From the NCBI RefSeq assembly GCF_030867095.1, contig NC_081824.1, positions 236,866,719-236,930,718 of the forward strand: DNA of 64,000 bases, given 5' to 3'. Origin of the DNA: Alligator mississippiensis. Taxonomy: Eukaryota; Chordata; Crocodylia; Alligatoridae. The notes beneath the pieces are model-generated. The model was not told where the DNA came from. It saw only the letters and a program-made list of their open reading frames with translations, and did not search any database. Of the stretch, positions 43,120 to 53,273 are shown piece after piece. Numbering within the stretch: the first letter of the stretch is position 1; every line of letters starts with the position of its first letter. The translations under genes were made by a program, and so were the position numbers.

Positions 43120-45098
43120 ATTAAAGGAAGCACAGGAAGAATGGCAAGAGGCCAATGTGGCTGCACATGAAGCTTCTTAAACACCTTGAATGCAAAAGGA
43201 AAGCATACAGGCAATGGAAGAATGGCAAGATCACTAAGAAAACACACCAGGAAAGCAGGAATATTCAGGGACAAAATCAGGAAGGCAAAGATAAAGAATG
43301 AGCTGCACCTGACAAGAGAGGTTAAAGATAACAAGAAGAGGTTCTATAAGTATGTTGGCCAGAAAAGAAAGTCCCAGGAAGCTGTGGGTCCACTGTTAAA
43401 AAGCCCAGGGGAACTCTTACCAGAAGATGCACATAAACGTCAAGCTGCAGCCAGACACCTAATAAAGATTATTTGGATAAAGAAGGGGAGAAGCTGAGGT
43501 ATGAAATAATAAAAAAGACAGTCAGAGGGTTTTTAATGGGTCTGAATGAATTCAAGTCAGCAGGGACTAATGAACTTTATCCCATTTTTAAGCAGGAAGG
43601 AGGAAAGGCTGATCACAAGAACCTGATCACAAGCATGGATTACTAAAAACAAATCATGCCAAACTAACTTGATCTCTTTCTTTGACAAAGTAACTGCTAG
43701 GGTAGATGAAGGGAATGCTATGGATATGATGTATCTGGCCTTCAGCAAGACTTTTGACAAGGTTCTATGTGACCTTCTCATAAGCAAATCTGAGAAATGT
43801 GGGCTAAATTTGAGAAATGTGGGACAAAATTACTATAAGGAAGGTGGACAACTGACTCGATAGCTTAATTACTCGAAAGGTAATTATAAATGGATCCATG
43901 TCAGAATGGCAGATTTCAAGCGGAATCTCACAGGGGTCTCTCCTGGTTCCCATGCTGTTTGGCATGTTTATTAATGACTTGGATGCCACCATAGAAAGTG
44001 CCTTGAGCAAGTTTACAGATGACACAAAACTGGAAAGGATTGTGAACATGTTGGAGGATGGGAGTGCAGTTTAGAAGGATTTTGATAGACTGCAAAGCTG
44101 GGATGAGGCTAACAGGATGAAGTTCAGTGCTGACAAATGGAAGGTGCTATGCCTCTGGAAGAATAATCAGAAATACGAATACAAAATGGGTAAGATCTGG
44201 TTGGATGGCAGCACTATAGAGAAGGATCTGGGAGTCTTGGTAGACTACAGACTCAATATGAATCTGCAGTGCAATGAAGCTGCACAAAAGGTGAATGCAG
44301 TTTTGAGATGCATCAATAGAAGCATTAGGTGCAAGACTTGGGAGGTGACAGTACCTCTATTCGGCACTAGTAAGGTCATATCTAGAGTATTGTGTACAAT
44401 TTCTGTGCAGATGTGGGAAACAAAAATGATAAAGGGCTTGGAAACCAAGTCATATGAAGAGAGGCTGAAAGAGCTAGGCCTGTTCAGCTTGTGGAAAAGG
44501 CACTTATGAGGGGACATGAAGGCAATCTTCAAACACTTGAAAGGCTGCCACAAAGAAGAGGGAAAACATGTTTCTTCTCTTGCTGCAGAAAGTAAGACAG
44601 ACCAATGGCTTGAAGTTGTAGCAAAGTAGTTTTAGATTGGATATCAGGAAAACTTCACTGTTAGAACAGTGAGGCAGTATAGAATCTCCATCATTGGTAT
44701 TTCCTATGCTTCTGGGTTTTGCTGGTTTCTGCATGGAGCTGGGAAAGAATTTTACCCCATGGTCAGATTGGCATAGACTACAGGGATTTTTGCCTTCCTT
44801 TGTAGCAGAGGGTGTGGCCCCCTTCCTGAGATCTCTTGAGTGTATATTAACAGCATTTACAGAAGCAGGATGTTGCTTGTCATGGTCCTTATGCCTTAGC
44901 TGTGGCAGGTTTTGGATTTATGTCTTGTTTGTGTTAGGGTTGACTGTGTAGATTGGCTAAGAGGCTAGAGAAACATTTGCATAGCATGGTTTGCATAAGG
45001 ATGATCCTGCCTCACACAGGGGGTTGGACTAGATGACCTATGGAGATCCTTTCCAGCCCTACAACTCTATGATCCTCTATGATTCTGTGATTCTCTTC
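43120..45098 (+). mobile_element. Older CR1, from linker region to 3' end
   Basis: Translation gives VKDNKKRFYKYVGQKRKS, GNAMDMMYLAFSKTFDKV, SQGSLLVPMLFGMFINDLD, KFTDDTKLE (FADD box changed to FTDD), TIEKDLGVLVDYRLNMNLQC, and EERLKELGLFSLWKRHL. A 130-codon open frame lies at 44,117-44,509. The 3' UTR ends GGGGGTTGGACTAGATGACC, TTTCCAGCCC, then CTCTATGAT and TCTATGATTCTGTGATTC. There are many frameshifts and stops. It lies in opposite orientation inside the CFDP2-like LINE, so it inserted later. Confidence 0.88.
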
Positions 45099-45099
45099 C

Positions 45100-45700
45100 A
45101 TTTGTTACTTTGTCAGAATGAGGTGTTTGTGATGATGAGACCATGTTCCAAACGCTTACTCAGCAGAAGAATTCTATATGAATTGACTTTTGCTATGCTT
45201 CCTTTCTGAATATTCCTTTCAATAGGTCAGAGTCCCTGTCCACTCTAGCACTAAAATCACCAAGAGGAATTATCTTATCTTGTTTGGGAACAGATGATAG
45301 GACTTGTTTGAGGTTAGAACTGTATTAAGGGTTGGGACATATGCACTGGTGACTGTTACATGTTGTCTTTTGGTCAATTGAAGATGAAGGCTCATGATGA
45401 CAGATGAACATTCCAACATCTGAGTTAACAGTCTTGGTTTTGACAGTAAAATCAACATCATGGATGTGTCTGTAATTTTCAGGTTTTCCTTTCCAAAAGA
45501 GTGTGCAGCTAATCATCATGCTCTGTGAGTTGCCTCTCCCCTCTGTCTCTGGACTGAATTTGATGAATATCAAATATCATTTGATGATTATCAAATCATG
45601 CAAGTTCTCTAGTCATGAGTGCTGTCCTTCACTCCAGTTGGTCACTGTTAGGTTGTTCAGCATGGTATGGACATTGAAGATTTCAGATGTTGTTTGATTT
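45100..45700 (-). pseudogene. CFDP2-like LINE, endonuclease domain
   Basis: Read on minus: VHTMLNNLTVTNWSEGQ (start of the domain, like NVRT...RPEGR), SCTLFWKGKPENYR, DVDFTVKTKTV, then QVLSSVPKQDKIIPLGDFSA, RVDRDSD and LEHGLIITNTSF. The motif LGDFxARV holds the catalytic Asp; the Asn of GDFN is Ser here. Several stops and frameshifts break it. It continues, after the CR1 insertion, with the C-terminal part at 42,440-43,112. A second copy of the C-terminal part lies at 49,680-50,260. Confidence 0.72.
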
Positions 45701-47239
45701 GGACCACAGCCAGAGTGATCTCACTGGATGCAGTTTTCCAGTCAAGTGAAATGAGACAGACTATGTTTAGGGAACCTTTTCTAGTCCTCTCACATATGGG
45801 GTGAGCAGAGTGGATCCTAAATAGGCCGGCTTGGTCACGATTACAGCTGCTGAATTGCACATCTGTCTCAGTTCCAAATACAAAATGATCATTATACAAT
45901 CATTGCCTTTGTGTAGGTCTGTGACTGGGGGCTTCTGGTAATCACTAGCAGCTGCCTGTGTCACTACTTGCTCATTGCCGTAGTACTTGTTTAAAAGAGT
46001 ACACATACAGGCATCTTTCTTTACTAACATGTGGATGCCATTGCACATCAGCAACCAGACGATTCTTAGTGGGAAGGAAACCTTAATCCAATGTCAAGGA
46101 AAACCTAGAAGACTGAAGGTTTCTGTTGTATTGCAGCCTTCATCCTCTGCAGCCATTGTGAAGCATTCTTGGTTCATCTACCTGCTATGCCGTTGAGGAC
46201 TTTTATTTCTATTTTTAGATTGCTGTTAGTTCAGAAACCACATTCTTGACCATGGAGTACCAGGAGTACAAATCTCCAAACAGCATCACTCTGGAGGTTA
46301 TTGGAAGTGCACAAGCTTTTCCACCAGGTCAAGGTTGCGATCCAGAAGAAGAGGCTCTTTGTATAAGTCACCAGAAGGAGTGGGGTGAGGGGAATTCTCA
46401 ATAACAGTGCGGGAAACAGAAACATGTTGACTAACAATTTATCTTCTCTATTTGGAAGCAAACTGCTTGTTGTATCTCTATCATACATCGGCAAAATACT
46501 TTGTATTGCAAGACATCCTCATCAAACAAACTTGACATTGCTCTTTGGCAAGAGGACAAGCCTGTTTGATAAACACAGGGGTGTTCATGTAATATATACA
46601 CACAGACTCCTGTAAGCCATTTGACTGGGTATTTGTGACAGCTTGGGAGAGAGGTGCTCCCACCTGCATTGTCTGCATAGCTCCTCCATTGGGCAGGAAC
46701 TTCCCCGCTGTCCTCTTGGTCTTAACTGGCCTCCTTTTAGTGGTGCAGATTACAGGATCAAGCACTTCTGCATCAACTTGTATGCTCTTCTGGTCTTCAG
46801 TCTTGTTGGATGGGGACAGAGGGATCTAAACTCATCCTACCCCACAGCCCTTGCTGGCTGGGAGGATTGCCCACCAGACCATTCCCCTATGAAGCTCTAA
46901 GTGGTCCCCTAGATTTCTTCCTGCCCTAAGCCATACAGGAGTCTCCTTACTGGGACTCCATCTTTCTCCACTGTTCACAGCTGCCATCAAGATGCTGTTC
47001 ATAGATCTTGGTCCTAGTCTCTTTCCAGTCTCCACTGGACACCCCTGCACTCTCATTGGGAGCTGTTTATCACCACTGCCCAACCTGGGAGCTCTTGCTT
47101 CTTCAGCTGTCCAGCCTTAACTGACCTCCCTGTCACCACTTAGTGCATTTATGGTCCCAGGAGAGGAACCAGAATGACCTGACCTAACATTTTAAAAGGT
47201 CCTTCACCAAGGTTGCAAAGGTGCTTCCTCACACACCTA
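45701..47239. other. Unassigned, possibly 5' part of the CFDP2-like LINE
   Basis: No coding motif recognised on either strand. Position suggests 5' sequence of the minus-strand LINE, but that is a guess. Confidence 0.3.
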
Positions 47240-47299
47240 TGTAACAGGGTTGGGGGAACCCTTTTTTCCAGTTCTGAACAATGTTTTGATCAAAATATT

Positions 47300-47710
47300 A
47301 GCACTGTATGAAATCAGTGTGGCATACTGTAAATGGATCATAAACTGGCAGGCTGGTAGTTTTCCAAGCACAACTGTTATTGAGTAAATTATCAGCTAGT
47401 TGAAGTATTTCCAGTGTAGGTCAAAAGGGATTTATTGTTGGCCTAAAGCTGTTCAATATTTTCATCAGTGAAACAAGAAAACATAGATTAATTGCTTATA
47501 GAGTTTGCAAACGACAAAGACTGACGAGGCAATAAATAACAATGAGGACAAAACACTAACATGGAGAGACCTTCATCATTTGGTAGGCTGGGCAGAGGTC
47601 ATGATGGGTAACAAGCTAAGCCTGACTCCTGCTCCAATACTGTGTATAAAGAACCTAACAGGATCTTCTCTTGTGTCAAGAGAAAGCACCTCCCTATGCC
47701 TCATGAAAGT
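47300..47710 (+). mobile_element. Ancient CR1/L3 reverse transcriptase fragment
   Basis: It follows the CR1/L3 order: AAATGGATCATAAACTGGCA, TTCCAGTGTAGGTCAAAAGG (VSSGVPQG region), TTCAATATTTTCATCAGTGA (LFNIFI), GAGTTTGCAAACGACAAAGA (KFADD region), then AATAACAATGAGGACAAAAC. No open frame of note; this is the oldest LINE relic seen here. Confidence 0.6.
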
Positions 47711-47719
47711 CTATTTCTG

Positions 47720-48070
47720 TGCAGCACAGGGGACTCTATTTCTGGAATGCTGAGTGTGGCCCCAGAATCCCAAAAAGGATTCTGAAAGCAGAGGGGGTAC
47801 TAGTAAGAATCTAAAGAATAACTTGTAGCCTAGATATTGAGCCTCATACTGAGCCCAAAGGAGGGAAGGTGGAGAGGTACTTTGCCCATAGTTTGCAATT
47901 GTTAAGAGATGATGCATGCAACAGCCCCAGGAAGCCATTTGTAGCACATAGCAAGTCTTATGGGCCCTATAGAAAGTAGGACCCATGCTGTATATTCTTG
48001 GGTGCCAGTCTGTCTATGTAAATAGTTTATATCTCAAGTACAAGTGGAGCATTATTATAACAGTTGCCAA
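47720..48070. other. Unassigned interval
   Basis: Nothing supported. Confidence 0.4.
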
Positions 48071-48074
48071 CATA

Positions 48075-48564
48075 GGGGGCATGTCTACAGGAGACATGTA
48101 CTGTGCAGTAGACTAATTCATAGATGTTGGGGTCGGAAGGGACCTCAATAGATCATCGGGTCCGACCCCTTGCATAGGCAGGAAAGAGTGCTGGGTCTAG
48201 ATGACCCCAGCTAGATGCCTATCTAACCTCCTCTTGAAGACCCCCAGGGTAGGGGAGAGCACCACCTCCCTTGGGAGCCCGTTCCAGACCTTGGCCACTC
48301 TAACTGTGAAGAAGTTCTTCTTAACGTCCAGTCTAAATCTGCTCTCTGCTAGCTTGTGGCCATTATTTCTTGTAACCCCTGGGGGTGCCTTGGTGAATAA
48401 AACCCCACCAATTCCCTACTGTGTCCCCGTGATGAACTTATGCCCCCATGATGAACTTAACAATTAGTTTGAACAATTAGAACTTAACAATTAGATGAAC
48501 TTAACAATTCATTACTGTGCAATTAGTTGCACAGTACACATCTCAGCATCTACATATGTGCCCC
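48075..48564. mobile_element. MITE with nested CR1
   Basis: The left end GGGGGCATGTCTACAGGAGA pairs with the right end read in reverse, GGGGCACATATGTAGATGCT. Both arms continue into TGTACTGTGC. Both flanks are TA. A CR1 fragment lies inside (48,122-48,505), and without it the MITE is about 100 bp, mostly hairpin. Confidence 0.68.
48122..48505 (-). mobile_element. CR1 3' end inserted in a MITE
   Basis: Read on minus it ends in the CR1 3' UTR: GGTCGGACCCGATGATCT-like, then GAGGTCCCTTCCGACCCCAA and CATCTATGAAT. The upstream part matches the CR1 C-terminal and 3' UTR region (GAACGGGCTCCCAAGGGAGG). Flanked by a 7-bp direct repeat AATTCAT (48,115-48,121 and 48,506-48,512). Its 5' end, near 48,430-48,505, carries short tandem copies of AACTTAACAATTAG. 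Confidence 0.82.
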
Positions 48565-48569
48565 TATTA

Positions 48570-48905
48570 GGTTGGAGTAAATAAATATAGTCAGCAGCAG
48601 GATAGCACTGTAAATACAAGTACTATCCTGCTGCAGAGTAAAAAATCTACAGCAGCACACATGTAGATGTTGACCCACCTGGCTGGAGCATAAAGGTGCT
48701 TCAGTGTGGACCCCAGCCAGCCAGAGCTGCTCCAACCCAGCTCAATGTGCTATGATCCTGGGTGCATGTGCAAACGGAAATAATCTCTAGAGTTTGTTGC
48801 TCTAGATTTTATTGCTCCTGGGTGCATGTTCAAATGGCAATTAACTCAGAGCAATAAACCCCAGACTTTATTATTTCAGTTTAATTACCATGTAGACACA
48901 CTCAG
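48570..48905. mobile_element. MITE-like element, relative of the 10,335 element
   Basis: AGCAGGATAGCACTGTAAAT and TACTATCCTGCTGCAG form an imperfect hairpin. GATTTTATTGCTCCTGGGTG and GCAATAAACCCCAGACTTTA match units at 10,400-10,440. The right end reads ACCATGTAGACACACTC. Confidence 0.5.
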
Positions 48906-49019
48906 GGAGAAGTATTTTTGGTGCTACCAGGCTCTTAGGAGGCAAAGGCAGAACGAGAAGTACTGGCTGCAAGTGGAATTTAGAAAATAGTGTAAGTAAC
49001 ATGCACATTTTTACCAGTG

Positions 49020-49230
49020 GAAAAATCCCCACAGAAGCAGCTTGCCTAGGGATATAGTTGATTTTCCATCACACAGACTGTTTAAATGAAGACTGGGTGT
49101 CTTTCAAAACTACCCTTTAGTTCCATGTTTTAGACCGGCTGTGGGGTGTTGCCGGGCAAGGTTCTTTGGACTACGTTATGCAAGATGTCAGGCTGAATGA
49201 TCACAACGTGTCCTTGTGCTAGCTACTAGC
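49020..49230 (+). mobile_element. Old CR1/L3 3' UTR
   Basis: GAAGACTGGGTGTCTTTCAA, then GTTATGCAAGATGTCAGGCT and GAATGATCACAACGTGTCC follow the 3' UTR of amniote CR1/L3 (GTTATGCAGGAGGTCAGACT, GATGATCA...GTCCCTT). Confidence 0.7.
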
Positions 49231-49679
49231 CTGCTCTGAAAAAATCAAACTGATCACCTTCCACATGAAAGACAGCTTTTATTTGAGATCCCTGTTCTGA
49301 GGGAGGTAGAAAGACTCTCTGGTTATAGGAGTCCCTCTTGAGATCACATAGTGCAGAACATTTCATACAAGCTCCAGGGATCTCACTTGCTATTTTCTCT
49401 TTGCCCTACTGTGCCTCATTCCTTTCACTTGTTTCCTTTCCTTTCTGAATCTCATATTCATTTTGTTCCTTTACTTTCCATTTATGCCAGTGAGTAGTTC
49501 CTTGTCAACTTCTAACCTCATCTATGGACCTCCTACTCTGGGTTTATTTAGCCTAAATAATGGCAAATTTGGCTCAAGCTGCAAATGGAAAATGGTTGAG
49601 TTAAAATTTTCCCTCACTGTGTTTGCACATGGATTGTGAATAAATAGTTACACTTGCATAACCTTACAGATGTTCTGCT

Positions 49680-50260
49680 ATGGTTATGTTCTTTAAGGGT
49701 AAGTCTGTCTATTCTTTTTCTGCTTCTTTGGCAAATCCTCACAGTTGAGGATGATTGTCTTCCATCATTGTCTTATCTGTGTGTCCAAAGAGGGTTGATG
49801 AGGCCTAACCAGGATCTACAGACTACTACAGCTAAGACATGTTTCTGTGTGGGGTGGGTGGTGCTGGATTCTTGATTTGGCCCATGGCACACTGTTTCTG
49901 CCACTCCTGCTTTTCCATCTCCTGTTGTTGTTATGAGGGTTCAAAGCACTGAGATTCATGCAGCAGAATTCCTCCATTTGGGGCAGTCCTGAGCAATAGT
50001 CTCCCATGAGTTGACATCAATGTGGTATTTTTTTAAGTTGGCCTTGAAGATATCCCTGAAGTACTTTATCTGCTTTCCTCTTGAGCATACACCTTGGCTG
50101 AACTGGGAGAATAAAGCTTGCTTTGGGAATCTGGAGTTGGACATCTGGATGACATGGCTGGCCCAACAAAATTGATCTTGAATGATCATTGCCTTAATAC
50201 TTGTGGTGTTTGCTTGCTAATGTTGAGGATGCTAACATTGGTGCATCTGTCTTGTTCTTT
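49680..50260 (-). mobile_element. CFDP2-like LINE C-terminus, second copy
   Basis: Read on minus from 50,189: QDQFCWASHVIQMSNSRFPK, QALFSQFSQGVCSRGKQIKY, FRDIFKANLKKYHIDVNSWE, TIAQDCPKWRNSAA. This is the LINE pattern RWAGHVxRMxxxRLPKQ ... KRFKDxLKxxLK ... WExLAQDRxxWR. It picks up where the 42,440-43,112 copy fades, so the two are either separate insertions or one element split by later events. The tail (49,680-49,950) has no coding match. Confidence 0.8.
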
Positions 50261-50264
50261 TATC

Positions 50265-50357
50265 AGAGAATTTGTGATTTTATTTATTTATTTACTTATT
50301 TTTTTTACCAGAGATTTTGTGAATTTTTATCAGGGGAAAACCAGGATCCCTGCAGCC
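50265..50357. repeat. Terminal part of a hAT-like repeat
   Basis: Read on minus it begins CAGGGATCCTGGTTTTCCCC and then has repeated TCTCTGATAAAA and TTCACAAAATCTCTGG units. Similar ends occur at 51,100-51,236 (read on minus CAGGGATCTGGGTTTTCC) and at 60,478-60,560 on plus. No target duplication was found. Confidence 0.45.
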
Positions 50358-51070
50358 TGTCCTTTTTAATTTAGTTTCTGTTAAGTACATTTACAGCTCC
50401 GTCTCTCGGACGAAAATCTCCATAGGGTGAATGATTAGTCGCAGAAAGAGTCTCAAGTCTCCAGAGTCAAATGCCTGGGTAAATATGATATCTTTTATTA
50501 GACCAACAAAATACTGTATTTCATGGTGTACACATTGGGTTCTGAAGTCCCTCACTGCCCTCCCCCCGCACAGGTCCCCAGCCCTGCTGGTTTCTCTCAC
50601 TACCCCACCCCTGCCCTGCTCATGCCCCTTACCCCGCCACCCACAGCTCCTGCCCCACAGCCCTGCTGGAGGGGGCCCACAGTTGCCAGGGCTATGGGGG
50701 CCAGGGACCCAGGTCCACAGCTCCCTGCCCCCAACAGAAGGCAGCAGCTGCTGCAGCAGAAGGAACACGAGCTGGCTCCTCCCCTGCTGCTGCAGACTCA
50801 GACAGGGGCAGGGCTAGCTCCTGGCCCCGTGCAGCCCTGCTGGTGCCCCCAGCCATGACTTGCAACCCCCCAGCCCTGCAAGAGTGGGCCTCCAGCCCCC
50901 TGCAAGCCCCACTTACCCCACAAGCTCCAGGAGCAAAGAGGAAGCCTGAGCCTGAGCCCGAGCCCAGCCATGGCTGACTGAGAGCCTCAGGCCCTGCCCT
51001 TCCTCCTCTCTCCCCCCACTCCTGGCAGGGCTGGGGGTTTCCTGCCCTTTTTGCAATCAGCTTTTGCAGG
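50358..51070. other. GC-rich unassigned interval
   Basis: It holds one SINE-like tail on minus at 50,487-50,520 (AGATATC...TTGGTCTAAT in reverse) and then a C-rich stretch of the type found inside hAT elements. Long open frames here arise from low stop density, not from coding. Confidence 0.4.
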
Positions 51071-51264
51071 CTGGAGCTCAGTCAGCCCACAGAGATCTTT
51101 GCAAAAGTGGGAAATCCATGGGTTTCTCTGCTAAAAGGAAAAATCTGCATTTTTCTCTGATTAAAAATGGGAAATCCATGGGGGGGGGGGTTCAGTTTTT
51201 CTGTGGAAAATGGAAAACCCAGATCCCTGCGATGAGAGAGCTACTAGTAAGCCCAGGCAGACAA

Positions 51265-51370
51265 GTTTGGGGGTAAAAGTGATATATTTTATTAGACCAA
51301 CTAAATAGTTGAAAAAAATTGTTCTTTGTAAGCTTTTGGGCATAAGCAGCCTTGTTCAGGCATAGGGAGA
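51265..51370 (-). repeat. SINE-like tail repeat, copy on minus
   Basis: Read on minus: CTGAACAAGGCTGCTTATGC, CCAAAAGCTTACAAAGAAC, CAACTATTTAGTTGGTCTAA, TAAAATATATCAC. Same order as the repeat at 3,131-3,240. Confidence 0.6.
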
Positions 51371-51903
51371 GTCTGCTATTGTTTTGGCTTCTCCTGGATG
51401 GAGTAGAAGCCAATATGCAAAATGCAGGTCTGTGAAGATGCAAGTGTATGGCAGTGAGGATCAGAGGCCATGGGTGACGATAGGTGTGAGACAGGTAAAT
51501 GGAGGGGGAAAAGCCTAGATGCTTTCTAGTTGGAAATAGAAAGGTTTTCAGTATAATAGGATGGTTGTTGTTGTCTTTTTTTCTTTTTTCTTTTGACAAA
51601 TAAGTGTTCCTTGTTTCCTAGTGTTTTAGGTGGAATTGCAGATAAACCACAAGGTTCTGTCCTTTGAAAAGATCTCAGATGTAATTTCATGGTAGTAATT
51701 ACAAACTCCCAGTACCCAAGGAACAGAAATTATAAATATCTCACAACTATACTGACCACAATGTCTGTTAAAGAGATATCTAAACATCTAGGCTTCTAAT
51801 TATAGTCTGTGTCTTCCGAAGAGTGGGAATGTTTTTGGGTTGGGTTTAATACTACTCTAATGTTTCTCCCCCATTGGAATACTTGCTATATCCTTTGTCA
51901 TGA
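51371..51903. other. Unassigned interval
   Basis: Nothing supported. On the minus strand this would be downstream of the candidate exon; no AATAAA was seen close by. Confidence 0.4.
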
Positions 51904-52405
51904 TTAATGGGCCTGTTTATAAAAATATTGTTCCAATCTAGTTTCTGACAAAGAATTACTGTCATTGTCTCCCTCAGCCCAGTTGGAAAAAGCAGGAGAG
52001 TGAGAAAACTGCCGCATTTCTGGTTTCCTCTGAACTGATAACACTCTGTGGATTTTTGGAACAGGAACAGGGAGCTCACCCCGTGTCCAGCACAGTCTAA
52101 CTAACATTGAAGCTTTATGGCCTCCAGTTTCCACAGTTAAGCATATCAATGGTTTTGTTTTCAGATCATTTGGGAAAATAATGGAGTCCCTTTTAAAAGG
52201 CAGCATAAAGGGCTCTTGCCTCCTTGTTAGGTTGACTTGGGCTCTCCTCTTTGGAATTGAGACTGGCCACACATGATTGGAGTCTTGCACAATGATTAAA
52301 GAAGCTGCTGAGAATCTGAGTCGAGCTCCTATACGTTGTTGATTTATCACTTCACAGCAGAGTATGATGTAAGTTCCTGAGCTGTCTAGCAGCAAGCTGT
52401 CTTCC
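51904..52405 (-). CDS. Candidate 3'-terminal coding exon, function unknown
   Basis: On minus, a pyrimidine-rich tract (TTTCCCTTCCCTTTCTCCCT) leads to GACCTCTGCAG, a strong splice acceptor, at 52,406. From there 167 codons stay open to TAA at 51,904-51,906. Visible stretches: REDSLLLDSSGTYIILCCEV, SAASLIIVQDSNHVWPV, PLICLTVETGGHKAS. The composition is mixed and soluble-looking, with no low complexity and no transposon motif. I do not recognise the family. A hAT element begins 42 bp upstream of the acceptor and supplies the ATG at 52,503 that an uninformed gene finder would choose. An open frame this long is expected about once by chance in a window this size, so the acceptor is the main argument. 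Confidence 0.35.
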
Positions 52406-52447
52406 CTGCAGAGGTCAGGGAGAAAGGGAAGGGAAATGGGTATGCTG

Positions 52448-53265
52448 TAGGTGTGTGTGAAGCAGGATGCATTCAATTTGGATTTGGCCCAAATTGGGGA
52501 CATTGATTCGATTCATTGATTTGGATTACTGTCCCAATTTGATTTGGCTGAATCTGAATTTGAAGATTTGATGCTGATCCAGAGAATTAGCAATTTGGCC
52601 ATAGAGACAGATTTAAATGTTTCTTCTACACACCTTGAGGTACCAGGCATGGCTTGTGAATGCTGTAATGGTGGGGCAGATAGCACATCCAACAGGACCG
52701 TGGAGGGGCCCCCCGCATGCTCAGCGGCGAACCCAGAAGTGGACAAGAAGCACTTCCAGACCTCTTCTGGGTCTGCTGGAGACCACACGGGAGGCCCTCT
52801 CTGCCCCCCCCCCCCCCCCCCCCCCAGCTTGACGATCAGCTATGGGGAGAACCTTGGGTGCCCCCCCAGACCAGGAAGCACCAGTTGTCGAGCCGGGGGG
52901 GGGCCCCTAGCACACTCCCCAGCGGACCTGGATGTGGACTGGAAGTGCTTCTGGTCCACTTCCGAGTCTGCTGCTGAACGCGCTGGGGACCCCCCATGCT
53001 CCTGTGGGACACTGCATCCACCCCGGCATCACAGCATTCATAAGCCACCTGGTACCTTGAGGTATGCAGAAAAATCAGTTAAAGCTGTGTCTATGTCTGA
53101 ATTGTCAAATCTTTCTGAATCTCTCTAAATTGATTTGTAGGATTCCAGTTCGATTCAGAGAAATTAAAGGGTCTCCTGATTTGATTCGGATTCAGAGATT
53201 CAGCCACAGAATTGGGCCAGATCTCTGCTGAATAGACTCAGCAACTGACTCTTCTCCCAGCCCTA
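52448..53265 (+). mobile_element. hAT element, family A relative
   Basis: 818 bp. The left end TAGGTGTGTGTGAAGC and the right end read in reverse TAGGGCTGGGAGAAG. The 8-bp flanks GTATGCTG (52,440-52,447) and GTTTGCTG (53,266-53,273) agree at seven of eight. Subterminal GATTTGG, GATTCGATTC and GAATCTGAA units match the 36,800 element. The GC-rich core has two diverged copies of a unit of about 180 bp (CCAGAAGTGGACAAGAAGCA and GGATGTGGACTGGAAGTGC) and a C22 run. A 194-codon frame at 52,544 is a by-product of that core. Confidence 0.8.
52804..52825. repeat. Poly-C tract (C22)
   Basis: Twenty-two consecutive C within the hAT core. Confidence 0.95.
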
Positions 53266-53273
53266 GTTTGCTG

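Noticed and set aside
52544..53128. 194-codon open frame
   Set aside because: It lies wholly inside a non-autonomous hAT element with a poly-C run and an internal duplication; no known motif.
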